This document shows, in pieces, positions 41,986 through 51,327 of a stretch of 52,951 nucleotides of DNA. The stretch's first letter is position 1; every line of letters begins with the position of its first letter. The notes under the pieces were generated by a model, which was given only the letters and a program-made list of their open reading frames with translations, ran no database searches and had not been told where the DNA came from. This DNA comes from Nocardia kruczakiae NBRC 101016 (GTDB lineage: Bacteria; Actinomycetota; Actinomycetes; Mycobacteriales; Mycobacteriaceae). Both the position numbers and the translations under genes were made by a program. The stretch spans positions 1 through 52,951 of the forward strand of contig NZ_BDBL01000051.1 of the NCBI RefSeq assembly GCF_001612965.1. Direction: 5' to 3'.

Positions 41986-42882
41986 ATGTCCACCACACTG
42001 CCCGCCACCGCCGAACCCGTGCTGGTGTCGAAGAAGTCCTCCGTCCCGGCCGCGACTGCGGGCGGGGCTCCCGCTCGCTTCACCCCCGGCACCGGGCGGC
42101 AGCTGGCCGCCCTGGCCGGTCGCTGGGGCTGGCGGCTGTTCAAGCCCGTGCTGGTCATCGGCCTGTTCCTGGCCTTCTGGGAGCTCGCGCCCCGCTTCGG
42201 CCTGGTCGATCAGATCTTCCTGCCGCCGTTCTCCACCGTTGTGCAGCGCGGTGACGAGCTGATCCGCAACGGCCAGCTCTGGGACAACACCTCCGCCAGT
42301 CTGGGCCGATCCCTGGTCGGCTTCGCGATAGCGGTGGCGTGCGCCGTTCCGGCCGGCGTCGCCATCGCGTGGTACAAACCGGTGGCCGACTTCGTGAACC
42401 CGCTGCTCGAACTGTTCCGCAACACCGCGGCGCTGGCGCTGCTGCCGGTGTTCATCCTGATTCTCGGCATCGGCGAGACCTCCAAGGTCGCGATCGTGGT
42501 CTACGCGGCCTTCTTCCCGATCCTGCTGAACACCATCAGCGGTGTTCGATCGGTCGACCCGCTGCTGATCAAGTCGGCTGTGTCACTGGGTTTCTCGCCG
42601 CTGCGGCTGTTCCAGAAGGTGATCCTGCCCGCCGCCGTCCCGACCATCTTCACCGGTATCCGGATGGCGGCGTCGGCCTCGATCCTGGTCCTGATCGCCA
42701 CCGAGATGTCCGGTGCGCGAGCGGGTCTCGGTTATCTCATCACCGCCGCACAGCAGAATTTCCAGATCCCCGATATGTATGTCGGGATCGTCGCCATCGC
42801 GATCGTCGGCCTGGTCTACAACGCCGTACTCGTCGCGATCGAACGCCGCCTCACCCGCTGGCGCCCGCAATCCGATCGCTGA
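41986..42882 (+). CDS. SsuC/TauC-like ABC importer permease
   Basis: The 298-residue protein has about six membrane helices after a cytoplasmic N-terminal tail, with the cytoplasmic coupling region SLGFSPLRLFQKVILPAAVP as the EAA-like motif. This is the SsuC/NrtB/TauC pattern. GGAGGT precedes the ATG. It is followed 30 bp later by the monooxygenase gene. Confidence 0.92.
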   Translation: MSTTLPATAEPVLVSKKSSVPAATAGGAPARFTPGTGRQLAALAGRWGWRLFKPVLVIGLFLAFWELAPRFGLVDQIFLPPFSTVVQRGDELIRNGQLWDNTSASLGRSLVGFAIAVACAVPAGVAIAWYKPVADFVNPLLELFRNTAALALLPVFILILGIGETSKVAIVVYAAFFPILLNTISGVRSVDPLLIKSAVSLGFSPLRLFQKVILPAAVPTIFTGIRMAASASILVLIATEMSGARAGLGYLITAAQQNFQIPDMYVGIVAIAIVGLVYNAVLVAIERRLTRWRPQSDR

Positions 42883-42912
42883 AGCACTACACCGAAGGGA
42901 CGACGACGCTCG

Positions 42913-44256
42913 ATGTCGCCATCACCGAAAACCTTTCATCTCAACGCCTTTCTGATGGGCGTCGGTCATCACGAAGCAGCCTGGCGCCATCCGCGCACCG
43001 AGGAACGGCGCGTGCTGGACGTGAAGCATTTCCAGGAATTGGGCCGCATCGCCGAGCGCGGCAAACTGGATTCGGTCTTCTTCGCCGACGGTCTGGCGGT
43101 GGGCCCGCGCATTCAGCGCAATACGCTCGCGGTGTTCGAACCGGTGACATTGCTGTCGGCCATCGCCGCGGCGACCGAACATATCGGGCTCATCGCGACG
43201 GCCTCGACGACCTATAACGAACCGTTCAATCTGGCCCGCAAATTCGCCTCGCTCGACCACATCAGCGGCGGGCGTGCCGGATGGAACATCGTCACGTCCG
43301 GCAGCGTCGACGAGGCCTACAATTTCGGCTACGACGCCATTCCCGAACATGCTCGGCGATATGAGCGCGCCACCGAATTCGTCGATGTCGCTTTGCAATT
43401 GTGGGACAGCTGGGAGTCCTCGGCCGTCGTGCTCGACCCCGAGGCCGGTGTCTTCGCCGACCCGGACAAGGTGCACACCATCGACTACGACAGCGACCGG
43501 TTCCGGGTGCGCGGCCCGTTGAACTCCCCGCGCGGACCGCAGGGCCGGCCACTGCTGGTGCAGGCCGGATCCTCCGAGAGCGGGAAGGAATTCGCCGCTC
43601 GCTACGCCGAGGCGGTGTTCACCGCGCAGCGCACCCTGGAGGAGGGGCAGCGCTTCTATCGCGATCTGAAATCACGGCTGCCGAAGTACGGCCGCGGTGC
43701 CGACGAGCTGAAGGTGCTTCCCGGTCTGGTGCCCTACATCGCCGACACGCCCGCCGAAGCGCTGGCACTGGAGCAGGAGTTCACCGATCTCATCTCCCCC
43801 GACTACGCGTTGCGCCAGCTGTCCACGCAGCTGGGCATCGATCTGACCGACCATCCGCTGGACGCGCCGCTGCCGCCGCTGCCGGTGGAAAGCGAGATCG
43901 AAGGCAACAAGTCCCGGTTCACGCTGGTCAAGGAGCTGGCCACACAGGAGCAGCTGACCGTGCGCCAGCTGATCGGCAAACTCGGCGGCGGGCGCGGACA
44001 TCGCAGCTTCGCGGGCACCCCGGAGCAGATCGCCGACGAACTGCAGACCTGGTTCGAGGCGGGTGCGGCGGACGGATTCAACATCATGCCGCCGTATCTG
44101 CCCGGCGGACTCACCGATTTCGTCGACCGGGTGGTGCCGATCCTGCAGGAACGCGGCCTGTTCCGCACCGAATACACCGCCGGCACCCTGCGCGGGCACT
44201 ACGGACTCGCGCCGGTGGAGAGCCGGTTCGCGGCCGGAGCCGCGATCAGCGCCTGA
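42913..44256 (+). CDS. DszA/SnaA/NtaA-type FMN-dependent monooxygenase
   Basis: The 447-residue protein is an LLM-class flavin-dependent monooxygenase of the NtaA/SnaA/DszA group: HLNAFLMGVGHHEAAWRHP at the N-terminus, SGGRAGWNIVTS in the FMN site and PLLVQAGSSESGKEFAARYAE. DszA and SfnG/DmoA relatives cleave C-S bonds of organosulfur compounds with FMNH2 supplied by a separate reductase, which is not encoded in this window. Encoded last in the operon with an SsuABC-like importer and a Cys leader, it is most likely used to release sulfite or sulfide from an imported organosulfur compound. Confidence 0.9.
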   Translation: MSPSPKTFHLNAFLMGVGHHEAAWRHPRTEERRVLDVKHFQELGRIAERGKLDSVFFADGLAVGPRIQRNTLAVFEPVTLLSAIAAATEHIGLIATASTTYNEPFNLARKFASLDHISGGRAGWNIVTSGSVDEAYNFGYDAIPEHARRYERATEFVDVALQLWDSWESSAVVLDPEAGVFADPDKVHTIDYDSDRFRVRGPLNSPRGPQGRPLLVQAGSSESGKEFAARYAEAVFTAQRTLEEGQRFYRDLKSRLPKYGRGADELKVLPGLVPYIADTPAEALALEQEFTDLISPDYALRQLSTQLGIDLTDHPLDAPLPPLPVESEIEGNKSRFTLVKELATQEQLTVRQLIGKLGGGRGHRSFAGTPEQIADELQTWFEAGAADGFNIMPPYLPGGLTDFVDRVVPILQERGLFRTEYTAGTLRGHYGLAPVESRFAAGAAISA

Positions 44257-44272
44257 CCGGCGCATACAACGC

Positions 44273-44310
44273 GACAGGCCCCTTCCGGGTAGATCCGGGA
44301 GGGGCCTGTC
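44273..44310 (+). terminator. Strong hairpin terminator of the sulfur operon
   Basis: GACAGGCCCCTTCCGG and CCGGGAGGGGCCTGTC form a 16-bp stem (two G-T pairs) with a GTAGAT loop. It starts 17 bp after the monooxygenase stop and may also end the convergent Rpf-type gene transcript. Confidence 0.8.
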
Positions 44311-44352
44311 TGCACGCTGTGTATGCGGACGAACCGCGGGCGGAGGCGAACC

Positions 44353-44688
44353 TTACAGGTTGGCGCCGCACACCGGCCAGGCGCCGGGGCCCTGGCTGGC
44401 GAGCACGTTCTCCGCGACGCGGATCTGCTCGGAGCGGCTGGCGTTGGCCGGGTTGCCACTGCCGCCGTTGGCTTCCCAGGTGCTCTGGGTGAACTGCAGG
44501 CCGCCGTAGAAACCGTTGCCGGTGTCGGCGCCCCAGTTGCCGCTGGCCTCGCACGCCGCCACGGCATCCCAGTCGTGGCCGCCGTCGGCAGACGCGGTAG
44601 CGGTCAGGCCGAAGGGGACGGCGACGATGGCGCCGGCGACGGCGGCGAAGCCGAGTGCGCGAGTGCTGAACTTACGGTTACGAGACAT
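44353..44688 (-). CDS. Rpf-type transglycosylase (resuscitation-promoting factor domain)
   Basis: The 111-residue precursor has a signal peptide (about 1-34, ending TATASA) and a mature single Rpf domain: WDAVAACEASGNWG, FYGGLQFTQSTWEANGG and RSEQIRVAENVLASQG. The catalytic Glu47 follows Cys46; Cys46 and Cys107 can form the family disulfide. It cleaves peptidoglycan and can promote regrowth of dormant cells. There is no LysM or other wall-binding domain, so it is a minimal secreted form. AGGGAAA precedes the ATG at 44688 (an upstream GTG-type start at 44712 is less likely). The 5' leader appears structured. Confidence 0.9.
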   Translation of the reverse strand: MSRNRKFSTRALGFAAVAGAIVAVPFGLTATASADGGHDWDAVAACEASGNWGADTGNGFYGGLQFTQSTWEANGGSGNPANASRSEQIRVAENVLASQGPGAWPVCGANL

Positions 44689-44699
44689 GTGGTTTTCCC

Positions 44700-44820
44700 T
44701 GCCTGCGCCCAACCGGCCCGATGGTGACGATTACGGGTCCCTGCCCCCAGGTATGTCGGGGTCGAACTCGAACCGCGGGACAGGGTTGCCGGTGTTCAGC
44801 GATTCGAGCGTCAGCCCGGA
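44700..44820 (-). ncRNA. Structured 5' leader of the Rpf gene (possible c-di-AMP riboswitch)
   Basis: On the minus strand ACCGGC (44793-44788) can pair with GCCGGT (44718-44713), enclosing CCCTGTCCC (44785-44777), which can pair with GGGGGCAGGG (44749-44740). The stretch CGCTGAACACCGGCAACCC resembles the 5' part of ydaO-type (c-di-AMP) riboswitches, which often precede rpf genes in actinobacteria, and GCGCAGGC near the end is reminiscent of its 3' part. The middle does not match what I remember of the consensus, so the class is uncertain. Further upstream (44821-45085) no gene is seen; ATAACTGTAGTTAT (44951-44964) is a 14-bp palindrome in an AT-rich patch that may hold the promoter. Confidence 0.4.
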
Positions 44821-45085
44821 ATTCCGAGCTGCAAACGACGGTAACGGAGAAATCTCGATACATCACGTTGCGATAACAACCGAACTGTCTCAACCCAACG
44901 TGGAGGATATTCACGTTTACGCAGCGCATGGTGCGATAAACGCGCGTTACATAACTGTAGTTATATAAACGTTATGTGGTCGAGATCACTGAGATATAGT
45001 GACCCCGGTCGCATGACAACGCCCGAAATCGGAGGTTTCGCCGGCTCGAATGGCCGGCGGAAGCCCGAACGGGCCGGTCGGAGGG

Positions 45086-46801
45086 CTAACGCTCGGACAC
45101 GGTGACGGGCCACCGGTCCACCGTCTCCAGCGACGTGAGCTGCGCGTTCTCCAGTGCTTGCGCGACACTCCGACGGTAGCGGGATGCCAGGGCAGGAGTC
45201 CGGCCCACCCCGCCGGGACGGCGCCGTTCCGCATAGGCCAGCCAGCCCGACGCCTGACGCAGGATCTCGCCCGTGCTCAGCGGCCCCGCGAGCAGCAGAC
45301 CGCCGTATTCGGGCACGACGGCCACCGCGCTGCCCAGATGCTGCAGGCACCGGCAGATTCCCAATTCGTGACCGAGATCGCGGTAGACGGTCAGCGCCAG
45401 CAGCCACCAGCGCATCGCGCGCCGGGGTTCACCGCGCATCCACCACAGCAGCCCCAGCGTTTCGAAGGTGTGCGCCCGGCCGGAGGGGTTGCGCCCGCCG
45501 CGGGTCAGGGTTTCGGCCAGCTCGAGACGGTCACGGGCGGCATCCAGGCGTCCTTCGTGCATATGTGCGATAGCCAGGTCGTTCAGCGCGCAGACCTCGG
45601 CGGCGATGTCGCGACGGGGCAGCAGCCACCACGCGCGCTCGAACCCGGCCACGATGTCGGGCAGTGGGTACTCCCCGCCGGGCAGGCGGTCGAAATCGCG
45701 CATCGCCTCGGCATGCGCGCGCCGGGCGTCCAGGCCCGTGCTCCGGCGTGGACGGTTGCGATGCCGGTTCCGGAGTGGACGCGGCCATCGTCGGCGTGTC
45801 GCGGTGTCGAGCGCCAGCTCGCAGCGGATCGATGCCAGTTCGCGGATCTGCGGATGCGCCGGGCCGCTCAACGCCAGCATCGCCCGCGCCGCCGGACCAT
45901 CGGCAGGGGCCCCGATCCGCGCGTACCAGAGGTCGAGCGCGTCGGCGATCCGCGCCAGGGCCGGGATGTCGAGTTCGACGCCGTGATCGCAGTCGGCGCA
46001 TGCGCGCAGCAGTTCGGCCAGCCGGTCCGCCGTGCCGGTGAACCACCGATGCGCGCCGGCGCCGAGCCGATCCGAGTCCAGAGCCACCGCCCAGCGTGTC
46101 GCCCGGTCGGAGTAGTGCCGGATCAGCGCCGGCCACGTGGCCCGCCACTGCGGTGTGCGGCGTACGACGGCACCGTCCGGCGATGTCGTGGTCTTCGTGA
46201 CGGCGAATCGGTCGTGCCCGTCGTGGACGATCACGCCGTGGGCGGCGAGCCGGATCAGAACCTCGCCGGTCGAACGCTGCACCACCGCCTGCTCCCTCGG
46301 CAGGACCGTCGCGCTGTCGAGCATCGCGGTCACGGTGTCGTAGAGCACGGCGGCCTCGTAGTCGGTGAACGGCAGTGCCCGCAGGACGGCGGCGACGGCC
46401 GCATCGGTCGCGTCCAGCGGCCGCGTCCGGGCCGGTGCGAGCGCGGGCAGCGCCGCGACGGTCCGCTCGACCACGGGTGGCGGCTGGACCAGGTCCGCGG
46501 TGAGGTCCAGTTCTCGCCGGACACGCGCGCCCTCGCGCATATCCATGGTCTTGCGCCACAGCACGTACAGCGCGGCAGCCGCCACCACCGCGACCGCCAC
46601 CCAGCGCAGCACCCCCGCCAGCGAGTTCAGCACCCGGCTCTGCCCGACCGAACCCTCCAGCAGCTTCGCCACCACCTCGAGCAGCAGCGACGACGACATC
46701 ACCCACGCCGCGCCCAGAAACCCTTGCCAGACAGAGGATTTCGGGGTGGCGATGAGCTGCGACGCGATGTCGTGCTCGGGCCGGTGCGAGTGGCCGCTCA
46801 T
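45086..46801 (-). CDS. Membrane-anchored helical-repeat (TPR-like) protein
   Basis: The 571-residue protein has two N-terminal membrane segments (about 25-50 and 62-84) and a large cytosolic helical region. The C-terminal part has repeats of the TPR type (FERAWWLLPRRDIAAEVCALNDLAIAHMHEGRLDAARDRLELAE region, then FETLGLLWWMRGEPRRAMRWWLLAL, read in pieces). Function is unknown. The ATG at 46801 overlaps the stop of the permease gene by four bases, so it belongs to the ABC operon upstream. An open frame through the permease gene is a shadow. It might be a receptor or regulator for the importer. Confidence 0.75.
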   Translation of the reverse strand: MSGHSHRPEHDIASQLIATPKSSVWQGFLGAAWVMSSSLLLEVVAKLLEGSVGQSRVLNSLAGVLRWVAVAVVAAAALYVLWRKTMDMREGARVRRELDLTADLVQPPPVVERTVAALPALAPARTRPLDATDAAVAAVLRALPFTDYEAAVLYDTVTAMLDSATVLPREQAVVQRSTGEVLIRLAAHGVIVHDGHDRFAVTKTTTSPDGAVVRRTPQWRATWPALIRHYSDRATRWAVALDSDRLGAGAHRWFTGTADRLAELLRACADCDHGVELDIPALARIADALDLWYARIGAPADGPAARAMLALSGPAHPQIRELASIRCELALDTATRRRWPRPLRNRHRNRPRRSTGLDARRAHAEAMRDFDRLPGGEYPLPDIVAGFERAWWLLPRRDIAAEVCALNDLAIAHMHEGRLDAARDRLELAETLTRGGRNPSGRAHTFETLGLLWWMRGEPRRAMRWWLLALTVYRDLGHELGICRCLQHLGSAVAVVPEYGGLLLAGPLSTGEILRQASGWLAYAERRRPGGVGRTPALASRYRRSVAQALENAQLTSLETVDRWPVTVSER

Positions 46802-48690
46802 CGCACGATCCCGCCCGTCAATCCCGGAACCAGGAAGCGGCGCCAGGTCATCAGCAACAGCAGCACCGGCGGGACCGTCGACAGCAGTGCCCCGGCCGCG
46901 AGATGGGCGGCGTTCTCCTGGAACTGCCGCGCGTCGCCCCACAGCAGCAGCGACCACGGACTGACATCGGCGCCACTGACCATCAGTCCGATGAAGAAGT
47001 CGTTCCACACCTGAATCAGTTCGAGCACCGCGACCGCGCCGACGGCGGGCCATGCGGTCGACACCACGCGGCCCAGGACGGCCCACGGTTTGGCGAGCCC
47101 GTGCAGGGCGCCGGCGGCCGGACCGTCCGAGGGCGCGAGCAGCGCTCCGCGCAGAATCAGGATCGCGATGGGCAATCCGATCGCGGCGTGCACCACGATC
47201 AGCGAGGAGAACGACGTCCCGGTCAATCCCATCCGCTCGATGACGCGCCGGATCGGCCCGACGTAGAGCTGCGCGGGCAGCACGGTGAACACCACCAGCA
47301 CCACCACCGCGATCCGCGAACGCAGCGCATCGGCGGGCAGCGCGGCGAGCTGATGGGCGACCGGGAACGCCGCACCGATGACGAGAACGGTGGCCCACAC
47401 CGCCACCCAGCCCGTATTGGCCATGGCATGCAACAACTCTCGGTGCTGCCACACCGATCCGGCGCCGGCGAGGGCGGGCCCGTCGGCGCCCACCCAGCTG
47501 AACACCACCAACGCCAGCAACGGCCCCAGCGCCAGCGACGAGACCGCCACGAGCCGAAGGACGCCACGCGCGGTGCGCCTCGTGCGGACCGGATCGGCGC
47601 TCGGGCGGCGCATCCAGCCGACGCGGTGGCGGCGCACGTCGGTCTGCAGAATCCACGCCGCCGAACCGATCAGCACCGCCAGCGGCAGCGAATAGGCCGC
47701 GGCCACACCGGGATCGGCATCGGGATCCGAGACCAGCCGCCACCAGTGCACGGTCGCCGAGTCCAGCGAATACTGCAGCGAGCCCGGCACCGCGATCAGG
47801 ATGATGTCGAAGATCCGCGCCGCGGCGACGGCGACGACGAGGCCGAGAATCAGGAAGACCGGTCGTACCAATTCGAACAGCCGGGCCCGGGTCCGGCCCG
47901 CGCCGCGCGCGTCCTCGAGATAGCCGCGCCGCACCGGGTCGGCCTCGATGGCGGCGATCGCGGCGCGGAACAACGCGAACAGCGCACCCAGCCAGCACCA
48001 GACGAAGGCCGCGATCAGCAGGGTCATCAGCCACACGCGCTGGCCGGCCACGCCCGGGACCGGCATCCGGTAGTCGGGATTCTCGGCCAGCAGCCGCATG
48101 GCCAGTCCGGCGACGAACGCCGACACGCCGAACGGCAGAATCAGCGGTTGCCACGGCCACCAGCCCCGGCGGCCACGCCAGGCCAGTTCCAAGGCCAGGA
48201 CCAGCACGGCCAGCGCGCACAGCACCCACACCAGGGTCCGGACGTAGGCGCCGCGCCCACCGGGCCCCAGTTCGACGCCGATTCCCCGGATCGTCACCAC
48301 GAGCGCGACCACCACGACGGGCCACCACAGCGAACGCCGGCGAAAGACGGTCGGCCACAATCGATTGCGCAGCAATGTCCAGCGACCCCGCGCAGCCGCC
48401 GCCACCAGCGCGCGCACCGCGTCGTCCCGGCGCCACAGCACGGTGCTCGCCGCGACCAGTACCACCAGCAGCGCACACCAGCCGACCATCGCCCACTGTG
48501 CGCGGACCGCGGTCCACACCGTAGTAGCGGCCGGCCCGACCAGCAGCAGCAGGATCAGCACCAGCGCCGGCAGCTGCGCGGGCCACATCGACCACCGCCG
48601 CGGGTGGCGTCCCGGGATCACCGGACCGGCGATGCGGGTGAGCGCCGGCTCCAGATCCAGTCCGTGCGCGTGGATGTGCCCGGCCGTCAT
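46798..48690 (-). CDS. Double-length ABC importer permease (fused MalF/MalG-like halves)
   Basis: The 630-residue protein holds two BPD_transp-type modules in one chain. The first half carries an EAA-like coupling loop (LEDARGAGRTRARLFELVRP); the second has LGRVVSTAWPAV and ends with NAAHLAAGALLSTVPPVLLLLM, typical of carbohydrate-uptake permeases. About 12-14 helices are visible. The ATG at 48690 overlaps the binding-protein stop (ATGA). Usually two separate genes encode the two permeases; here they are fused. No nucleotide-binding gene is in the operon, so a shared MsiK-type ATPase would be needed. Confidence 0.82.
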   Translation of the reverse strand: MTAGHIHAHGLDLEPALTRIAGPVIPGRHPRRWSMWPAQLPALVLILLLLVGPAATTVWTAVRAQWAMVGWCALLVVLVAASTVLWRRDDAVRALVAAAARGRWTLLRNRLWPTVFRRRSLWWPVVVVALVVTIRGIGVELGPGGRGAYVRTLVWVLCALAVLVLALELAWRGRRGWWPWQPLILPFGVSAFVAGLAMRLLAENPDYRMPVPGVAGQRVWLMTLLIAAFVWCWLGALFALFRAAIAAIEADPVRRGYLEDARGAGRTRARLFELVRPVFLILGLVVAVAAARIFDIILIAVPGSLQYSLDSATVHWWRLVSDPDADPGVAAAYSLPLAVLIGSAAWILQTDVRRHRVGWMRRPSADPVRTRRTARGVLRLVAVSSLALGPLLALVVFSWVGADGPALAGAGSVWQHRELLHAMANTGWVAVWATVLVIGAAFPVAHQLAALPADALRSRIAVVVLVVFTVLPAQLYVGPIRRVIERMGLTGTSFSSLIVVHAAIGLPIAILILRGALLAPSDGPAAGALHGLAKPWAVLGRVVSTAWPAVGAVAVLELIQVWNDFFIGLMVSGADVSPWSLLLWGDARQFQENAAHLAAGALLSTVPPVLLLLMTWRRFLVPGLTGGIVR

Positions 48691-49982
48691 CGCGCTCTCC
48701 GTTCGAACTCGTCGAGTGCGCGCACCGCGTGATCGACCGCCGCGTCGAGTCGCTCGGCGTGGCCGTCGCCGACGGTGACGAGCAGGTCGGTCAGCACCCG
48801 CCACAGGCCGTCGCGCCGCCCGGCGGCGCCGATGAGATCGGCGAAATCGAACGCGGACCACGAATGCAACTGTGCCGCAACCGGATCCAGCATCGGCGCG
48901 TGGTCCGGGACGGTGCGCGGACTGGGTGCCAGGAAGCCACCGTAGTCGCCGATCCAGGCCGAGACGGCGCCCGGCGCGGTCAGTGCGCCGAGCACCGGCA
49001 CCGCATCGTGGGCCCCGGCGGCGGTCGCCACGATCACGTCGCCGCCGCCGATGGCCGGGCGCGGGCCTCCGGGCGCCACCGCCGGAAAGGGCATGACACC
49101 CACCGCGTCCGCGGGCCGGCCGGCCCGGCGCAGGCAGCTGCGTACGATGGGTTCCGCGAAATCGGGGGCGACCACCATCGCCGCGGTGCGCCGTTCGAAC
49201 ACCTCGCGCACCGATTCCGGGAATTGCCGGGTCAGGGTGGCGGCGATACCGCCCGGGAAGGTGCCGCGCGGCGCCCACATGATCCCCAGCCGGTACAGGG
49301 TCGCCCGCACCGCGTCGCGATCCCATTCCCGCGGACGGTCAGGCTCGCCGGCGGCGGCCAAATCCTCGTAGTCCCAGGCGGATTCGCCGTAGAGGACGTT
49401 GCCGAACAGGTCGGCCAGCACCCAGCCGTCGGCGCCGCCCAGCGCCAGTGGACGGCGGTCGGTAGCCTCCGCGATACGCTGCGGCCATTGCGAGACGGTC
49501 CAGTCGCGCGGGTCGTCGCGCGGCCGGTCGCCGCCGAAGGCGTACCGGTCGTACCACACCAGCGATTTGTCGGCCGCTTTGAACGGAATGCCGTAGAGCG
49601 CACCGTCTTTCCACAGCAGCGAGCGCCACCGATCCGGATAGCGCGGTCCCGCCGCGTCGTCCCACAGCGTGGGCGGCAGTGCGCGCAACACCCCGCCCGC
49701 CAGCTCACCGATCCGTCCGACCTCGGGCAACATCACCAGATCGGGGGCGGAGCGGCCGCGCGCCTGCAGGGCCGTATCGATATCGTCGCCGAGCGGCAAC
49801 ACCGCGACCGTGGCACCCAGCCCCGCATCCTCGAGCACCCGGCGGAACGCGGCGAGCTCGGTTCCGCTCCAGGGCACCGCGATTCGCACCGAGGCGGGGT
49901 GGCCGAACAGCACTCCCGGCGCGCATGCGGTCAGCACCGGCGCCAACGCCGCGGCACGCAGCACCGCCCGCCGTGTCGCCAT
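48687..49982 (-). CDS. Carbohydrate-type ABC solute-binding lipoprotein
   Basis: The 431-residue protein has a short signal peptide with twin Arg (TRRAV) and a lipobox VLTAC (Cys20). The body looks like an extracellular solute-binding protein of the sugar class (DLVMLPEVGRIGELAGGVLRAL, YGIPFKAADKSLVWYDRYAF, DRPRDWTVSQ-type helices, in separate segments). The ATG at 49982 (GGGGTG upstream) is preferred to a GTG at 49988. It is the first gene of a three-gene operon with the fused permease and the TPR-like protein. Confidence 0.82.
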   Translation of the reverse strand: MATRRAVLRAAALAPVLTACAPGVLFGHPASVRIAVPWSGTELAAFRRVLEDAGLGATVAVLPLGDDIDTALQARGRSAPDLVMLPEVGRIGELAGGVLRALPPTLWDDAAGPRYPDRWRSLLWKDGALYGIPFKAADKSLVWYDRYAFGGDRPRDDPRDWTVSQWPQRIAEATDRRPLALGGADGWVLADLFGNVLYGESAWDYEDLAAAGEPDRPREWDRDAVRATLYRLGIMWAPRGTFPGGIAATLTRQFPESVREVFERRTAAMVVAPDFAEPIVRSCLRRAGRPADAVGVMPFPAVAPGGPRPAIGGGDVIVATAAGAHDAVPVLGALTAPGAVSAWIGDYGGFLAPSPRTVPDHAPMLDPVAAQLHSWSAFDFADLIGAAGRRDGLWRVLTDLLVTVGDGHAERLDAAVDHAVRALDEFERRAR

Positions 49983-50082
49983 GCCCACCCCCGAGTCCGC
50001 GTGCCCTGCACCGACATTCGAATGCCGGCCCGCGTGATTCGCGGACCGGCATTCGGATCATCGCTGAAATACGGTTACCCCG

Positions 50083-51327
50083 TCAACGTCCCGGATACTC
50101 CGGCGGCTGCCACGGCCGCCCGCCCGCATCGCCGGGGCGCGGCGCCGGTTGCTGCTGCTGCGCAGGGGGCGACGGCGGAATGGGAGCGCTCTGCGGCGGC
50201 AGATGCCGGGGCTGATTGGGCGCGATCAGCGGCGAATCGACCGGTGTCGCCGCCGCGGCCTCGGCCGCGCGCACCGCCCGCTCGGCGGCCGGATCGGTCT
50301 TGATGTCGAACCAATCGGCCACTTCGTCGGCGTCGTCGTCGGGTGTGCCCGCGGCGCCGTCGTCGCTGGGCTCGTAGCGGAAGACGCCGTCCTCGCCCTG
50401 CGTGCCGAAGTTGCGGGCGAAGCCTTCCAGCGCCTTGCCGAAGTCGCTGGGCACCATCCACACCTTGTTGGCGTCGCCCTTCGCCACCAGCGGCAGCGTC
50501 TGCATGTACTGGTAGGCGAGCAGTTCCGGCGTCGGTTTGCCGGATTTGATGGCGGCGAAGACCTTTTCGATCGCCTTCGCCTGGCCCTGCGCCTGCAGGT
50601 AGGCGGCGGCGCGTTCACCCTGGGCGCGCAGGATCCGGCTCTGCCGCTCACCTTCGGCGGACAGGATGGCCGACTGCTTGGAACCCTCGGCCGCGAGGAT
50701 CTGGGACTGCTTGGCACCCTCGGCCGTCTTGATCTGCGCCTCGCGATTACCTTCCGCGGTGAGGATCATCGCGCGCTTCTCACGGTCGGCCTTCATCTGC
50801 TTCTCCATCGACTCCTGGATCGACGGCGGCGGATCGATGGCCTTCAATTCCACGCGCGCCACCCGCAGGCCCCAGCGGCCGGTCGCCTCGTCGAGGACGC
50901 CGCGCAGCTGCGAGTTGATCTGGTCGCGGGAGGTCAGCGTCTCTTCCAGGGTCATGCCGCCGACCACGTTGCGCAGGGTGGTGATGGTCAGCTGCTCGAC
51001 CGCGGCGATGTAGTTGCTGATCTCGTAGACCGCGGCCTGCGGGCTGGTGACCTGGAAATACACCACCGAGTCGATCTGCACGGTGAGGTTGTCCTGGGTG
51101 ATCACCGGCTGCGGCGGGAACGACACGACCCGTTCGCGCAGGTCGACTTTCGCGCGGATCCGGTCGGCGAACGGGACCAGGAATGTCAATTGCCCCGATA
51201 CGGTGCGCGAATATCTGCCCAGCCGCTCGATCACCGCGGCCTCGGCCTGCGGTACCAGCGCGATCGACTTGAAGACCACCACCGCGACCAGCACCACGAT
51301 GACGATCGCGACGATCAGTACAGCCAT
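50083..51327 (-). CDS. Stomatin/HflK-like SPFH protein with Pro-rich tail
   Basis: The 414-residue protein has an N-terminal membrane anchor (about 1-22), an SPFH domain (QAEAAVIERLGRYS to RVELKAIDPP) and a coiled coil rich in SKQSxILxAEG repeats (about 180-260), then a low-complexity Pro/Gln/Ala tail. It resembles the mycobacterial Rv1488-type stomatin. The ATG at 51327 shares a base with the stop of the upstream NfeD gene (TAATG), so the two are coupled. Such proteins form membrane scaffolds and often protect or regulate membrane proteases. Confidence 0.93.
   Translation of the reverse strand: MAVLIVAIVIVVLVAVVVFKSIALVPQAEAAVIERLGRYSRTVSGQLTFLVPFADRIRAKVDLRERVVSFPPQPVITQDNLTVQIDSVVYFQVTSPQAAVYEISNYIAAVEQLTITTLRNVVGGMTLEETLTSRDQINSQLRGVLDEATGRWGLRVARVELKAIDPPPSIQESMEKQMKADREKRAMILTAEGNREAQIKTAEGAKQSQILAAEGSKQSAILSAEGERQSRILRAQGERAAAYLQAQGQAKAIEKVFAAIKSGKPTPELLAYQYMQTLPLVAKGDANKVWMVPSDFGKALEGFARNFGTQGEDGVFRYEPSDDGAAGTPDDDADEVADWFDIKTDPAAERAVRAAEAAAATPVDSPLIAPNQPRHLPPQSAPIPPSPPAQQQQPAPRPGDAGGRPWQPPEYPGR

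Noticed and set aside
45086..48595. 1169-codon minus-strand frame as a giant protein
   Set aside because: Only the last 571 codons have protein-like composition; the rest overlaps the permease gene out of frame.
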